This document shows positions 9,177 through 17,989 of a DNA stretch of 64,000 nucleotides, in pieces. The translations under genes and the position numbers were made by a program. The DNA is from Tateyamaria omphalii. Lineage in GTDB: Bacteria > Pseudomonadota > Alphaproteobacteria > Rhodobacterales > Rhodobacteraceae. How positions within the stretch are numbered: position 1 is the stretch's first letter; each line of letters begins with the position of its first letter. The notes beneath the pieces were generated by a model. That model had not been told where the DNA came from, did no database searches, and saw only the letters and a program-made list of their open reading frames with translations. Location: positions 496,001-560,000 of the forward strand of contig NZ_CP019312.1 in the NCBI RefSeq assembly GCF_001969365.1. Reading direction: 5' to 3'.

Positions 9177-9629
9177 ATGGCCGGACACACGACCGAAGTT
9201 CTGGTGGGCGGCGTCGTGCTGGCGGCTGCCATCGGCTTTGCCGTCTACGGCGCGCAGGTGGCGGGCCTTGGCAGCAGCGGGGGCGCTGCATACCCGCTCA
9301 CGGCCAGCTTCCGCAGCCTCGAAGGGGTGAATGTGGGCACCGATGTCCGCCTGGCAGGCGTCAAGGTCGGAACGGTCACCGACGTGACCCTGAACCCCGA
9401 AACCTACCGCGCCGACACCGTCGTGTCGGTCCGCTCCGATACGCAAATCCCCGATGACAGCGCCATCATCATCAGCTCCGAAGGGCTGCTTGGCGGCAAT
9501 TTCGTCGAAATCGTGCCGGGCGGGTCGCCGTTCTATTTCGAGGAAGGGGACGAGATCACCGACACCCAGGGATCGGTTAGCCTCATCTCGCTTCTGCTGA
9601 AATTCGTGTCCGGAGGAGACGGCGAATGA
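9177..9629 (+). CDS. mlaD: Outer-membrane lipid asymmetry protein MlaD
   Basis: This 150-residue MCE-domain protein is the periplasmic, inner-membrane-anchored substrate-binding subunit of the Mla phospholipid transporter. The start at 9177 gives an N-terminal anchor (TEVLVGGVVLAAAIGFAVYG). The MCE core reads GVNVGTDVRLAGVKVGTV, and the C-terminal SEGLLGGNFVEIVPGG and SVSLISLLLKFV are typical. The other mla genes are not in this window. It overlaps the next gene by 4 bases. Confidence 0.93.
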   Translation: MAGHTTEVLVGGVVLAAAIGFAVYGAQVAGLGSSGGAAYPLTASFRSLEGVNVGTDVRLAGVKVGTVTDVTLNPETYRADTVVSVRSDTQIPDDSAIIISSEGLLGGNFVEIVPGGSPFYFEEGDEITDTQGSVSLISLLLKFVSGGDGE

Positions 9630-9994
9630 TCCGCTGCGCCGCGCGCATTGCGGCGCTGGCGGTGTGTGTTGCCACCGGTGCCACAGCCCAGGACGCCACC
9701 GAAAGCGCCTCTGGCGCAGTGTTGCGGGGTCTCGACAAGTTCAGCGGGCAGGTCGTCGATATCGAAATGCTGGCGGGCCGGACCGTGCGGTTCGAACGGC
9801 TCAACATCACGCTGACCGAATGCCGCTATCCGTCGGGCAACCCATCGGGCAACGCGTATGCCGGGCTGCAAATCTCCGAAGTGGGGCGCGAGGGGGTTGT
9901 GTTCTCCGGTTGGATGATCGCCTCGGCGCCCGCGCTGAATGCGATGGAACACGCCCGCTACGATGTGTGGGTCATGCGCTGCACGACGTCCTGA
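9626..9994 (+). CDS. DUF2155 domain-containing periplasmic protein
   Basis: This is a 122-residue exported protein with signal peptide MIRCAARIAALAVCVATGATA and a DUF2155 core (GLDKFSGQVVDIEMLAGRTV, LTECRYPSGNPSGNAYAGL, VFSGWMIASAPALNAMEHARYDVWVMRC). DUF2155 genes are usually found next to NDUFA12, mlaD and aat in Rhodobacteraceae, as here; the function is unknown. Two conserved cysteines could form a disulfide. Its 3' end overlaps the convergent aat gene by 37 bases. Confidence 0.88.
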   Translation: MIRCAARIAALAVCVATGATAQDATESASGAVLRGLDKFSGQVVDIEMLAGRTVRFERLNITLTECRYPSGNPSGNAYAGLQISEVGREGVVFSGWMIASAPALNAMEHARYDVWVMRCTTS

Positions 9995-10605
9995 AAACTA
10001 CCGATGGCCAGCGCGGTAAAATCCGCTGAATGAACGCCAAGCGCGTGGCCCAGACGCGCGTGATAGGTCGCGCGCGTGATCTCTTGCGCCCCCAACGTGG
10101 CCAGGTGCGGTGTCAGAAACTGCGTATCAAACAGGGTAAAGCCGGTGCGCCGCAAATGGTCCACCGCCGCTGCCAACGCCATCTTTGACGCGTTTGTCCG
10201 GCGCGAGAACATGCTTTCGCCGAAAAATGCACCTTTCAAAACAACACCATAAACGCCGCCGACCAGCGCGCGCCCATCCCAAACTTCGATCGAACGCGCC
10301 TGACCCCGGTCATGCAGGTCAAGATAAAGCCGACGAATTTCGGGATTGATCCACGTGTCCACGCGGTCCGCACAGCCGTCGACCACAGCGGCAAAATCCG
10401 CATCCACGCGCAAAACCCAATCGGTGCGCCGCATGGCCCGCGCAAGCGAGCGCGAGATGTGAAAACCGTCCAACGGCAATACCCCCCGCATCCGTGGATC
10501 GACCCAGAACACCTCTGGATCGTCGCGCGACTCGGCCATCGGAAAGATGCCCGCGGCATATCCCTGCAGCAGCAGGTCAGGGGTCAGTCTGATATCGTCC
10601 TTCAT
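9958..10605 (-). CDS. aat: Leucyl/phenylalanyl-tRNA--protein transferase
   Basis: This 216-residue L/F-transferase adds Leu or Phe to N-terminal Arg/Lys of proteins for N-end-rule degradation by ClpAP. The start at 10605 (MKDDIRLTPDLLLQGYAAG) is the normal N-terminus; the longer open frame to 10653 has no homology. Diagnostic motifs are YAAGIFPMAE, FWVDPRMRGVLPLD, GVVLKGAFFGESMFSR and DTQFLTPHLATLGA. The gene converges on the DUF2155 gene with a short overlap. Confidence 0.95.
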   Translation of the reverse strand: MKDDIRLTPDLLLQGYAAGIFPMAESRDDPEVFWVDPRMRGVLPLDGFHISRSLARAMRRTDWVLRVDADFAAVVDGCADRVDTWINPEIRRLYLDLHDRGQARSIEVWDGRALVGGVYGVVLKGAFFGESMFSRRTNASKMALAAAVDHLRRTGFTLFDTQFLTPHLATLGAQEITRATYHARLGHALGVHSADFTALAIGSFQDVVQRMTHTS

Positions 10606-10652
10606 ATGCGGATCCCGCGGTGATGTGCCTAGACTACCGCGCCCGTGCCCCA

Positions 10653-10680
10653 CAAAAAAGGGACCGCCGTGGCGATCCCT
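10653..10680 (-). terminator. Intrinsic terminator for accB-accC
   Basis: Read on the minus strand, AGGGATCGCC and GGCGGTCCCT form a stem with one internal mismatch, followed by TTTTTT. It lies directly downstream of accC and upstream of aat. Confidence 0.8.
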
Positions 10681-10701
10681 GATCTTGAGTTCACGCTTTG
10701 C

Positions 10702-12048
10702 TTACTCTGCCTGCGCTTCAAGCCACTTTTCCAACCAGTGGATGTTGTATTCCCCGGTGTGGATGTCTTTTTCGGCCAGAAGGGCGTGAAACAGCGGCAC
10801 GGTCGTGTCGACGCCGTCGATGATCAACTCGCCCAGGGCACGGTTCAAACGCGCCAGCGCCTCGGCCCGGTCGCGGCCATGCACGATCAGTTTGCCGATC
10901 AGGCTGTCGTAATAGGGCGGGATCCGGTAACCGTCATAAAGCGCAGAATCCATCCGCACGCCCAGACCGCCCGGCGCATGATACTGCGTGATCCGCCCCG
11001 GCGACGGTGAGAAATTGGGCAGCTTCTCTGCGTTCAGGCGCACTTCGATCGAGTGGCCATTGATCTCCAGATCATCCTGGCTGAACGACATATCCAGGCC
11101 CGATGCCACACGGATCTGCTCGCGCACCAGATCGACGCCAAAGATGGCCTCGGTCACCGGGTGTTCGACCTGCAGGCGGGTGTTCATCTCGATGAAGTAG
11201 AACTCGCCATTTTCGTAGAGGAACTCAATGGTGCCTGCGCCGATATAGTTGATCTTGGCGACCGCGTCGGCGCAGACGCGCCCGATCTCGGTCCGCTCTT
11301 CGGCGCTGATGGCCGGGCCCGGCGCTTCTTCGAACACTTTCTGGTGGCGGCGCTGCAGCGAACAGTCGCGTTCGCCCAAATGCACGGCACGGCCCTTGCC
11401 ATCGCCAAACACCTGGATCTCGATATGGCGCGGCGTGGTCAGGTATTTCTCGATATAGACCTCGTCATTGCCAAATGCGGCCATGCCCTCGGCCCGCGCC
11501 GTCATGAACGCGCTTTCCATGTCGGCAGCGGTCTGCGCCACTTTCATGCCGCGCCCGCCGCCGCCTGCGGTGGCCTTGATGATCACGGGATAGCCCATTT
11601 CTTGCCCGAGTGCCTTGGCCTCTTCGAGGGTCGCCACGCCGCCGTCCGAGCCGGGCACACAAGGCACACCAAGCGCCTTCATCGTGTCTTTGGCTGTGAT
11701 CTTGTCGCCCATGACGCGGATGTGCTCTGCCGTGGGTCCGATGAACGTCAGCCCGTGATCTTCAACGATCTGCACAAATTGCGCGTTCTCGGACAAGAAC
11801 CCATAGCCCGGGTGGATCGCCTCGGCCCCCGTGATCTCACAGGCCGAGATAATGGCGGGAAAGCTCAGATACGATTGGGGCGACGCGGGCGGGCCGATAC
11901 ACACGCTCTCGTCCGCCATACGCACGTGCATCGCGTCCGCATCAGCGGTCGAGTGCACGGCAACTGTGGCGATGCCCATCTCGCGGGCCGCGCGGATGAC
12001 GCGCAGGGCAATCTCTCCGCGGTTGGCAATCAGGATTTTGTTGAACAT
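10702..12048 (-). CDS. accC: Acetyl-CoA carboxylase, biotin carboxylase subunit
   Basis: This 448-residue ATP-grasp enzyme carboxylates the biotin on AccB in the first committed step of fatty-acid synthesis. The N-terminus [19 protein letters not shown] is diagnostic. The glycine-rich ATP loop is [14 protein letters not shown], the catalytic region reads [14 protein letters not shown], and the C-terminus carries [12 protein letters not shown]. It lies 12 bases after accB in the usual accB-accC operon. Confidence 0.97.
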   Translation of the reverse strand: MFNKILIANRGEIALRVIRAAREMGIATVAVHSTADADAMHVRMADESVCIGPPASPQSYLSFPAIISACEITGAEAIHPGYGFLSENAQFVQIVEDHGLTFIGPTAEHIRVMGDKITAKDTMKALGVPCVPGSDGGVATLEEAKALGQEMGYPVIIKATAGGGGRGMKVAQTAADMESAFMTARAEGMAAFGNDEVYIEKYLTTPRHIEIQVFGDGKGRAVHLGERDCSLQRRHQKVFEEAPGPAISAEERTEIGRVCADAVAKINYIGAGTIEFLYENGEFYFIEMNTRLQVEHPVTEAIFGVDLVREQIRVASGLDMSFSQDDLEINGHSIEVRLNAEKLPNFSPSPGRITQYHAPGGLGVRMDSALYDGYRIPPYYDSLIGKLIVHGRDRAEALARLNRALGELIIDGVDTTVPLFHALLAEKDIHTGEYNIHWLEKWLEAQAE

Positions 12049-12060
12049 GGGCCCGGATCC

Positions 12061-12552
12061 TTATTCGAGGATCACGAGCGGGGCGCCAAACTCCACGGCG
12101 GCACCATCATCGACCAGGATGCGCTTGACCGTGCCTGCACGCGGGGCAGGGATGTGGTTCATGGTTTTCATGGCCTCGACGATCAGCAGTGTGTCGCCTT
12201 CGCTGACGTCCTGACCGACTTTGATAAAGGACGGTGCGCCTGGTTCGGCCTGCATGTAGACGGTGCCGACCATGGGCGACGTGACGGCGCCAGGGTCGTT
12301 TGCGGGGTCGGTAGGGGCGTCTGCCGCCGGCTCTGCCGCGGGCGCCGCGATCTGGGCCGGGCTGGCAGCGGCCTGCGGTGCAGTCGCCTGGGTCACAACC
12401 TGTTGCGCTATCTGGCGCGACACGCGCACATTCAGGCTGTCATCTTCACCATATTCGCGTTTGACCTGCAGCTCGGTCAGATCGTTTTCCCGAAGCAGTT
12501 CGGCCAAGGCCTGGATAAAGGCCACGTCCGCGTCATGATTGCTTTTTGTCAT
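12061..12552 (-). CDS. accB: Acetyl-CoA carboxylase biotin carboxyl carrier protein
   Basis: This is the 163-residue biotin carrier. The start at 12552 ([20 protein letters not shown]) is the usual N-terminus. A flexible Ala/Pro-rich linker occupies residues about 55-85, and the biotinyl domain contains SPMVGTVY and the biotinylation motif EAMKTMN with the acceptor Lys. It is the first gene of the accBC operon. Confidence 0.96.
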   Translation of the reverse strand: MTKSNHDADVAFIQALAELLRENDLTELQVKREYGEDDSLNVRVSRQIAQQVVTQATAPQAAASPAQIAAPAAEPAADAPTDPANDPGAVTSPMVGTVYMQAEPGAPSFIKVGQDVSEGDTLLIVEAMKTMNHIPAPRAGTVKRILVDDGAAVEFGAPLVILE

Positions 12553-12673
12553 TTTTGTCCTCAACCGGTGGGCGACGGCACCCCCCGAACCGGGCAAGGT
12601 GCATGCTCAGCGCCGCTTATAGCCGGGCTTTTTCGCGGTGGGAAGCGCAGTTGCTGACGTAGGGACAGGGGGT

Positions 12674-12706
12674 GATGGGCGCGTCGCCGAAGCGCGCACG
12701 CCCATC
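12674..12706 (-). terminator. Possible terminator of the short RTX gene
   Basis: Inverted arms GATGGGCG (12674-12681) and CGCCCATC (12699-12706), extended by an imperfect GCGC pairing, lie 20 bases after the RTX stop on the minus strand. There is no T tract, so the terminator role is uncertain. Confidence 0.4.
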
Positions 12707-12725
12707 AACACATGCGTGGGGTCGA

Positions 12726-13916
12726 TCAAAGAACGAAATCGTCCGCCGTCAGGCCGTTTTCGACGATGTTCAGCAGCGTGATCGTGTTGATCTGGCCGTT
12801 GCTCAGATAGGCAAGATCGACTGACGCATAGAGGCCGTCCAGATCAATCACCGCATTGCCGCCTGAATAGGTGATGAACATCTCGATGTCGTCGAACCCG
12901 ACCACCGGCCCGGTCATGCCGGCGTCAACGACGGCGCGTGTTTCCTGCGGCAGCCTGATCAAGTCATCGTCCGTAAAATCAACGATCACGTCCTCGCCGC
13001 TACCGCGACTGAAAAAGAACGTGTCCGCACCGGATCCGCCTTCCAGGGTGTCGTCACCGCGCCCCCCCAAAAGCCGGTCGCGCCCGCTGTTGCCGATCAG
13101 TTCGTCATCGTCCTGACCGCCAGCCAGAAAGTCGCTGCCGCGCCCGCCGATCAGCATGTCATCGCCCTCGCCGCCGCGCAGCGTATCCTTGCTGCCATTC
13201 CCGGCCAGCCGATCGTCGCCGTCATTGCCTTCCAGCAGGTCCCGTCCCTGACCGCCATAGAACCGCTCGTCAGCCGCGCCGCCGCGCATCGTGTCGCTGC
13301 CTTCGCCACCCAGAACACGGCCAACGGGCCCCAACTCGCCATCACCGGCCAAAGCAAGATACAGGTCGTTTCCGCTGCCCAGGTTCACGTCGCCAATCGT
13401 CCCGGCATTGATCACGACATCATCACCAGAGCCTGTATCCAAGCGCCCCGTAATCTCACCAGCAAAGCTGTCCGGCCCCAGATCAAAGCTGAGGACAAGA
13501 ACAATGTCGTCACCGCCGCTCGTGCTGACATTCCCGTCAATCAGCCCAGCCGTGTAAACGAAATCGTCACCAAGACCGAGTTGGACGTCCCCGATAATGT
13601 CCCCCTCGTTCAGAATGGCCCGCTGTCCCGTTCCGGTCAGCGAAATGGATGTGTCGGCACGCCCGCTGCTGCCAATGACACCGGTGTTGCTGATCACAAC
13701 ATCCGAAGACCCATCGCCCTGAACGAAATCGCGAACGAAACCGTCATTCAGAAACAGGGCCTCATTGTCTTCGAGGAACAGGAAATTGCGCGCCTGTGTA
13801 TCGGTCTGTTCAATTTCGACAATTGGATCGAAATCAAACACAAAGCCCGCTGGCAGCAACACGTTATTGTACAGAAAAGATGCGCGGTCAAAGAGACCGC
13901 GTGCGTCAGTAGTCAT
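12726..13916 (-). CDS. RTX calcium-binding secreted protein
   Basis: This is a 396-residue acidic protein without a Sec signal. Residues about 60-195 form a series of short beta-strand units of the type GDVxLGxGDDxV, suggesting a beta-helix. Residues about 198-300 are glycine/aspartate nonapeptides (GGEGSD, GGQGRD, GGEGDD, GGRGSD, GGRGDD, GGSGAD) that bind calcium in RTX rolls. The C-terminus ends in NGLTADDFVL, the hydrophobic tail typical of type I secretion substrates. No type I secretion genes are in the window, so the exporter must be elsewhere. No enzymatic domain is recognisable; a surface or adhesion role is plausible. Confidence 0.85.
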   Translation of the reverse strand: MTTDARGLFDRASFLYNNVLLPAGFVFDFDPIVEIEQTDTQARNFLFLEDNEALFLNDGFVRDFVQGDGSSDVVISNTGVIGSSGRADTSISLTGTGQRAILNEGDIIGDVQLGLGDDFVYTAGLIDGNVSTSGGDDIVLVLSFDLGPDSFAGEITGRLDTGSGDDVVINAGTIGDVNLGSGNDLYLALAGDGELGPVGRVLGGEGSDTMRGGAADERFYGGQGRDLLEGNDGDDRLAGNGSKDTLRGGEGDDMLIGGRGSDFLAGGQDDDELIGNSGRDRLLGGRGDDTLEGGSGADTFFFSRGSGEDVIVDFTDDDLIRLPQETRAVVDAGMTGPVVGFDDIEMFITYSGGNAVIDLDGLYASVDLAYLSNGQINTITLLNIVENGLTADDFVL

Positions 13917-14030
13917 ATCAAAACCCCCAGGTTACGGCCGGTTTTATGCCTCACTTTCGCCACAGTTTCTACAGACGCGACCGTAGGTTTCTGAAATTGA
14001 TACAATGTCGCAAATGGCAGTAAATTAATG

Positions 14031-14058
14031 AAAAAAAGGGGCGCACGACCCCTTTTTT
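14031..14058. terminator. Bidirectional intrinsic terminator
   Basis: AAAAAAAGGGG (14031-14041) and CCCCTTTTTT (14049-14058) pair around a 7-base loop. Read on the minus strand it has a T tract right after the stem and ends the HAAT operon whose last gene stops at 14083; the symmetry also allows termination from the other side. Confidence 0.85.
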
Positions 14059-14082
14059 CAACCGCAGATTGGTAATTGAGAT

Positions 14083-14838
14083 CTAAATTGCCAGATATTC
14101 AGATCGCAATTCTTCATTCTCCAGAACTTCCGCAGCAGTTCCGTCAAAAACAATTCCACCCGTGTCCAAAATAACGGCGCGATCAGCAAGCTGTAGCGCC
14201 CGAACAGCATTCTGTTCCACGATTACGGTGGTGATTCCCTGCTCCTTGATCACGGTCAGGGTCTTCTCGATCTCGTCCACGATCACGGGCGCCAGGCCCT
14301 CATAGGGTTCGTCCAGCAACAGCACTTTGATGTCACGGGCCAGCGCCCGCGCGATGGCCAGCATCTGCTGTTCGCCACCCGACAGGGTCGTGCCCTCTTG
14401 GGTGCGCCGCTCGCCCAGACGCGGGAACAGATCGTACAGACGCTCGATCGACCAGCCGATCGGCGGCGCGATCTGCGCCAGCTTCAGGTTTTCTTCCACC
14501 GTCAGACCGGGGATAATCCGGCGATCTTCAGGCACCAGACCCAGACCCGCCTGGCTGGCTTCATGGCTTGCCATCTTGTGCAGCGGCTTGTGGTCCAGCC
14601 AGATCTCGCCATGGGTCACCTGCGGATCGCCGATGCGCGCGATGGACCGCAGGGTCGATGTCTTGCCCGCACCGTTCCGGCCCAGCAGCGCCAGGATCTC
14701 GCCCTCATGCACGTTAAAACTGATGCCCTGCACGATATAGCTTTCGCCGTAATACGCGTGCATGTCCCAGACGCTGAGGAAAGCCGGGGCCGTTGCGGCG
14801 TGGTTCACGCCTTTGGAAAAGTCAGGTTTGACGTTCAT
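14083..14838 (-). CDS. HAAT ABC transporter ATP-binding protein, LivF type (second system)
   Basis: This is a 251-residue ATPase with an N-terminal extension of about 20 residues before the ABC core. Walker A is GRNGAGKTS, the signature LSGGEQQMLAIARAL, Walker B VLLLDEPYEGLAP and the switch Gln lies in TTVIVEQNAV, all LivF-like. It is the last gene of a five-gene minus-strand importer operon that ends at a strong terminator. Confidence 0.92.
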   Translation of the reverse strand: MNVKPDFSKGVNHAATAPAFLSVWDMHAYYGESYIVQGISFNVHEGEILALLGRNGAGKTSTLRSIARIGDPQVTHGEIWLDHKPLHKMASHEASQAGLGLVPEDRRIIPGLTVEENLKLAQIAPPIGWSIERLYDLFPRLGERRTQEGTTLSGGEQQMLAIARALARDIKVLLLDEPYEGLAPVIVDEIEKTLTVIKEQGITTVIVEQNAVRALQLADRAVILDTGGIVFDGTAAEVLENEELRSEYLAI

Positions 14839-14850
14839 CTGTTCAGCTCC

Positions 14851-15615
14851 TTATGCAGCATCTTGGGTTTCGCCCAGATACGCTTCGCGCACCTTGGGGT
14901 GGCCCTTGATGTTGTCTGGCGTGTCTTCGACCAGTGGTGTGCCCTGCGCCAGAACGGTGATCCGCTCGGCGAGGGAGAACACCACGTGCATATCATGCTC
15001 GATGATCGAAATGGTGATGTCCCGCTCATCCTTGATCTGCTTGAGCAGGTCGATGGTGTTGTTCGTGTCGGCCCGCGCCATGCCCGCCGTCGGTTCGTCC
15101 AGCAGCAGCAGTCGCGGCTCCTGCGCCAGACACATGCCGATCTCCAGCCGCCGCTTGTTGCCGCGCGACATGGTCGCCGCGTTGTCATCGCGCGCATCGG
15201 CCATGTTCATCTCTTCCAGCATCTGCTCGGCCCGCTCGACAATCTCGCGATCCTTGAACATGTCGCGGAATGCGTTGGGCGTGAACGCCCCGTCGCGCTT
15301 GGCAAAGCAGGGGATCATCATGTTTTCCATGACGCTCAACTCGCCAAAGATCTCGGGGGTCTGGAACACCCGTGAAATGCCCATCTGATTGATTTCAAAT
15401 GGCTTTCGGCCCAAAACGGATTGTCCGTCGAACATGACCGACCCGGTGTCGGGGATCAGTTTGCCCACCAGACAGTTCAGAAGCGTGGACTTGCCCGCGC
15501 CGTTCGGCCCGATGATGGCATGTACCGTGTTTTCAGCCACGCTCAGGTTCACGTCCCCGAGCGCCTGCAGACCGCCAAACCGCTTGCCTACGTTTTTAAC
15601 TTCAAGAATACCCAT
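14851..15615 (-). CDS. HAAT ABC transporter ATP-binding protein, LivG type (second system)
   Basis: This 254-residue ATPase carries Walker A GPNGAGKST, the signature segment SRGNKRRLEIGMCL, Walker B LLLLDEPTAGMA and the H-loop in SIIEHDMHVVF. The signature Ser-Arg-Gly-Asn-Lys departs from the common LSHGQ, which occurs in a subset of LivG proteins. It lies 12 bases before the LivF-type gene. Confidence 0.9.
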   Translation of the reverse strand: MGILEVKNVGKRFGGLQALGDVNLSVAENTVHAIIGPNGAGKSTLLNCLVGKLIPDTGSVMFDGQSVLGRKPFEINQMGISRVFQTPEIFGELSVMENMMIPCFAKRDGAFTPNAFRDMFKDREIVERAEQMLEEMNMADARDDNAATMSRGNKRRLEIGMCLAQEPRLLLLDEPTAGMARADTNNTIDLLKQIKDERDITISIIEHDMHVVFSLAERITVLAQGTPLVEDTPDNIKGHPKVREAYLGETQDAA

Positions 15616-15627
15616 TGGATTCTCTCC

Positions 15628-16827
15628 TTATTCCGCAGGCGTGGTTTTGCCGTCAGGCGTGTTGGTGGTCGGCTTCTTGCGCTTGAACAGCCGGGCCACG
15701 CGTTGGCCCCCTTCAACCAGCCCACCGGGCAGAAAGATCACGACCAGCATGAAGATGATGCCCAGCGTCAGGTGCCAGCCCTTGCCGATGAAGGGGTAGA
15801 CAAGGCTGACGAGGATGTCCTCGATTCCGTCAGGCATGAAGGCGAACCACTGGTGCAGGATCTCCTTGTTGATCTTGGACAGGATGTTTTCCATGTACTT
15901 GATCGCACCCGCGCCCAGCACTGGGCCGATCAGCGTGCCGACACCACCCAGGATAGACATCAGCACGACCTCTCCGCTCGCAGTCCAGAACATCCGTTCC
16001 GCCCCAACCTGCGTGTCCATGGCAACCATCAGACCACCGGCGAGGCCAGCATACATGCCCGAGACAACGAACGCGGCCAGCGTGTAGGGCTTGGCGTTCA
16101 GGCCCGTGTAGTTCAACCGCTGCTGGTTCGACTTCACCGCCCGCAGCATCATGCCAAAGGGCGACCGGAAGATGCGGATCGACATGTAGAAGGCCAGCAG
16201 CATCACAATGGCGGCCACGTAGTAGCCCGCGTTGAAGGTAAACAGCCAGCCGCCCACACTCCATTCCAGGCTCGATCCCATCTCCAACCCGAACAGGTTG
16301 GCCTTGGGTGTCGCGCCTTCGGCCAGTGCGCCGTCGAGGATGCGTGCATCCGTGATCTTCGGCTGCAGGCCCGTTTCGCCGCCGGTGATCGGCGTCAGCA
16401 CGGAATAGGCGAGCGAGTATGACATCTGCGCAAAGGCCAACGTCAGGATCGAAAAGTAGATGCCCGACCGGCGCAGGCTGATCCAACCCACGGCAAGGCT
16501 GAAGATGCCCGCCACGATCACCGATACGAAAATGGCCGGGATCACGTTCATGGTCAGCAGCTTCATCATCCAGATCGCCGCGTAAGAACCGACGCCAAGG
16601 AAAGCGGCGTGGCCGAAGGACAGGTAGCCGGTGAGGCCAAACAGGATGTTGAACCCGATGGCGAAGATCCCAAAGATCACAAAGCGCTGCATCAGGTCGG
16701 GATAGCCCGCGTTGAACTGCGCCATGGCCGACCCTTCAGGGAAGGGGTTCAGCAGGAAGGGGGCCAGCGCCACGAGGACGGCCACGAGGATCAGGAGGCG
16801 GGTGTCTTTTTTGTCCAGTCCGAACAT
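15628..16827 (-). CDS. HAAT ABC transporter permease, LivM type (second system)
   Basis: This is a 399-residue membrane protein. LivM hallmarks are [20 protein letters not shown] near residue 65 and the C-terminal [20 protein letters not shown]. About ten hydrophobic segments are visible. It is longer than LivM of the first system because of a periplasmic insertion around residues 120-190 and a lysine-rich cytoplasmic tail. It starts 3 bases after the LivH-type gene stop. Confidence 0.9.
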   Translation of the reverse strand: MFGLDKKDTRLLILVAVLVALAPFLLNPFPEGSAMAQFNAGYPDLMQRFVIFGIFAIGFNILFGLTGYLSFGHAAFLGVGSYAAIWMMKLLTMNVIPAIFVSVIVAGIFSLAVGWISLRRSGIYFSILTLAFAQMSYSLAYSVLTPITGGETGLQPKITDARILDGALAEGATPKANLFGLEMGSSLEWSVGGWLFTFNAGYYVAAIVMLLAFYMSIRIFRSPFGMMLRAVKSNQQRLNYTGLNAKPYTLAAFVVSGMYAGLAGGLMVAMDTQVGAERMFWTASGEVVLMSILGGVGTLIGPVLGAGAIKYMENILSKINKEILHQWFAFMPDGIEDILVSLVYPFIGKGWHLTLGIIFMLVVIFLPGGLVEGGQRVARLFKRKKPTTNTPDGKTTPAE

Positions 16828-16830
16828 GTC

Positions 16831-17862
16831 TTATTCCTCCATCACGCCCTTGCGGCCCATAAGGCCCCGAGGACGGGTCAACAGAATGATGATTGCGACC
16901 AGGTAGATGATGATCTGGTTGAGGCCCGGCAGCACGGCCAGGACCTCGCGCATCGAAGCGAAGCTCTCGAGGATGCCAAGCAGGAAGCCCGCAGCGACAG
17001 CGCCGGGCAGCGAGCCCATACCGCCGACCACGACCACTACGAACGACAGGACCAGAAAGTCCATGCCCATGTGATAATTTGGCGAGTTGATCGGCGTGTA
17101 CATCACGCCTGCCAGGCCCGCGACGGCGGCGGCGATCCCGAACATCAGGGTAAAGCGGCGGTCGATGTTGATGCCCAGAAGCTGCACCGTCTCGCGGTCG
17201 GCCATGCCCGCCCGCACGACCATCCCGAAGGTGGTGAACTGGAGGAAGGCAAAGACGGCGCCGATGATGACGGCGGCAAAGGCGAAGTAGATGATGCGCC
17301 AGTAGGGGTAGATGATCTGGTTGGCTTCGAAGCCGAGCATGGTGCCGAAATCGAACGAGCCCACAAAAGCCGATGGGGCCGGAGTCGGGATCGGGTTGGC
17401 GCCGTAATAGTATTTGATGATCTCTTGCAGCACGATGGCGAGGCCAAAGGTCACGAGGATCTGGTCGGCGTGGGGGCGCTTGTAGAAGTGCTTGATCAGT
17501 CCCCGCTCCATGATGACGCCGATGGCGATCATCACCGGAATGGCAAAGAGGATCGAGAGGGGCACGGCCCAGTCGATGATGGCGGCACCGGTCGCCTCCC
17601 CGAACCAATCCATCACATAGGGCACCTCGACCTTGAGGGGGTTGCCCAGGAAATCGGTTTGGGTATCGTCGATGATGGTGTGGCTGGCCGAGATGATCCG
17701 GCTCAGGGTCACGGCGCAGAAGGCCCCGATCATGAAGAGGGCGCCGTGGGCAAAATTGACCACGCCCAGGGTGCCGAAAATCAGCGTGAGACCCAGCGCA
17801 ATCAGCGCGTAGGCCGAGCCCTTGTCGAGCCCGTTTAGAATTTGAAGGATGATCGCTTCCAT
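16831..17862 (-). CDS. HAAT ABC transporter permease, LivH type (second system)
   Basis: This 343-residue permease contains the LivH segments LTLIFGTLGVVNFAHGALFM and VVVVGGMGSLPGAVAAGFLL. Residues about 60-95 form an inserted polar loop (DDTQTDFLGNPLKVEVPYVMD is part of it) that is longer than in typical LivH. It is separated from the upstream binding-protein gene by a 127-base intergenic space containing a hairpin. Confidence 0.9.
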   Translation of the reverse strand: MEAIILQILNGLDKGSAYALIALGLTLIFGTLGVVNFAHGALFMIGAFCAVTLSRIISASHTIIDDTQTDFLGNPLKVEVPYVMDWFGEATGAAIIDWAVPLSILFAIPVMIAIGVIMERGLIKHFYKRPHADQILVTFGLAIVLQEIIKYYYGANPIPTPAPSAFVGSFDFGTMLGFEANQIIYPYWRIIYFAFAAVIIGAVFAFLQFTTFGMVVRAGMADRETVQLLGINIDRRFTLMFGIAAAVAGLAGVMYTPINSPNYHMGMDFLVLSFVVVVVGGMGSLPGAVAAGFLLGILESFASMREVLAVLPGLNQIIIYLVAIIILLTRPRGLMGRKGVMEE

Positions 17863-17951
17863 CGGCCGAACCTCTGGGTTGGGGGCATTTGTCCCATGAT
17901 GGGACGTATTATGTTAAATGTGCCGGATGCCTGGGATCTGGTGCCAGGGAG

Positions 17952-17974
17952 GGGTGGGCCGCGCAGGCCCACCC
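17952..17974 (-). promoter_or_regulatory. Hairpin between binding-protein gene and permease genes
   Basis: Perfect 9-bp arms GGGTGGGCC (17952-17960) and GGCCCACCC (17966-17974) surround a 5-base loop, placed 16 bases after the binding-protein stop. There is no T tract on the minus strand, so it is more likely a transcript-stabilising or attenuating structure than a full terminator. Confidence 0.6.
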
Positions 17975-17989
17975 AATAGTTTCAATGGC

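Noticed and set aside
16609..17838. Plus-strand 409-residue open frame opposite the second permease pair
   Set aside because: Low-complexity Asp/His/Glu-rich antisense frame of two well-supported permease genes.
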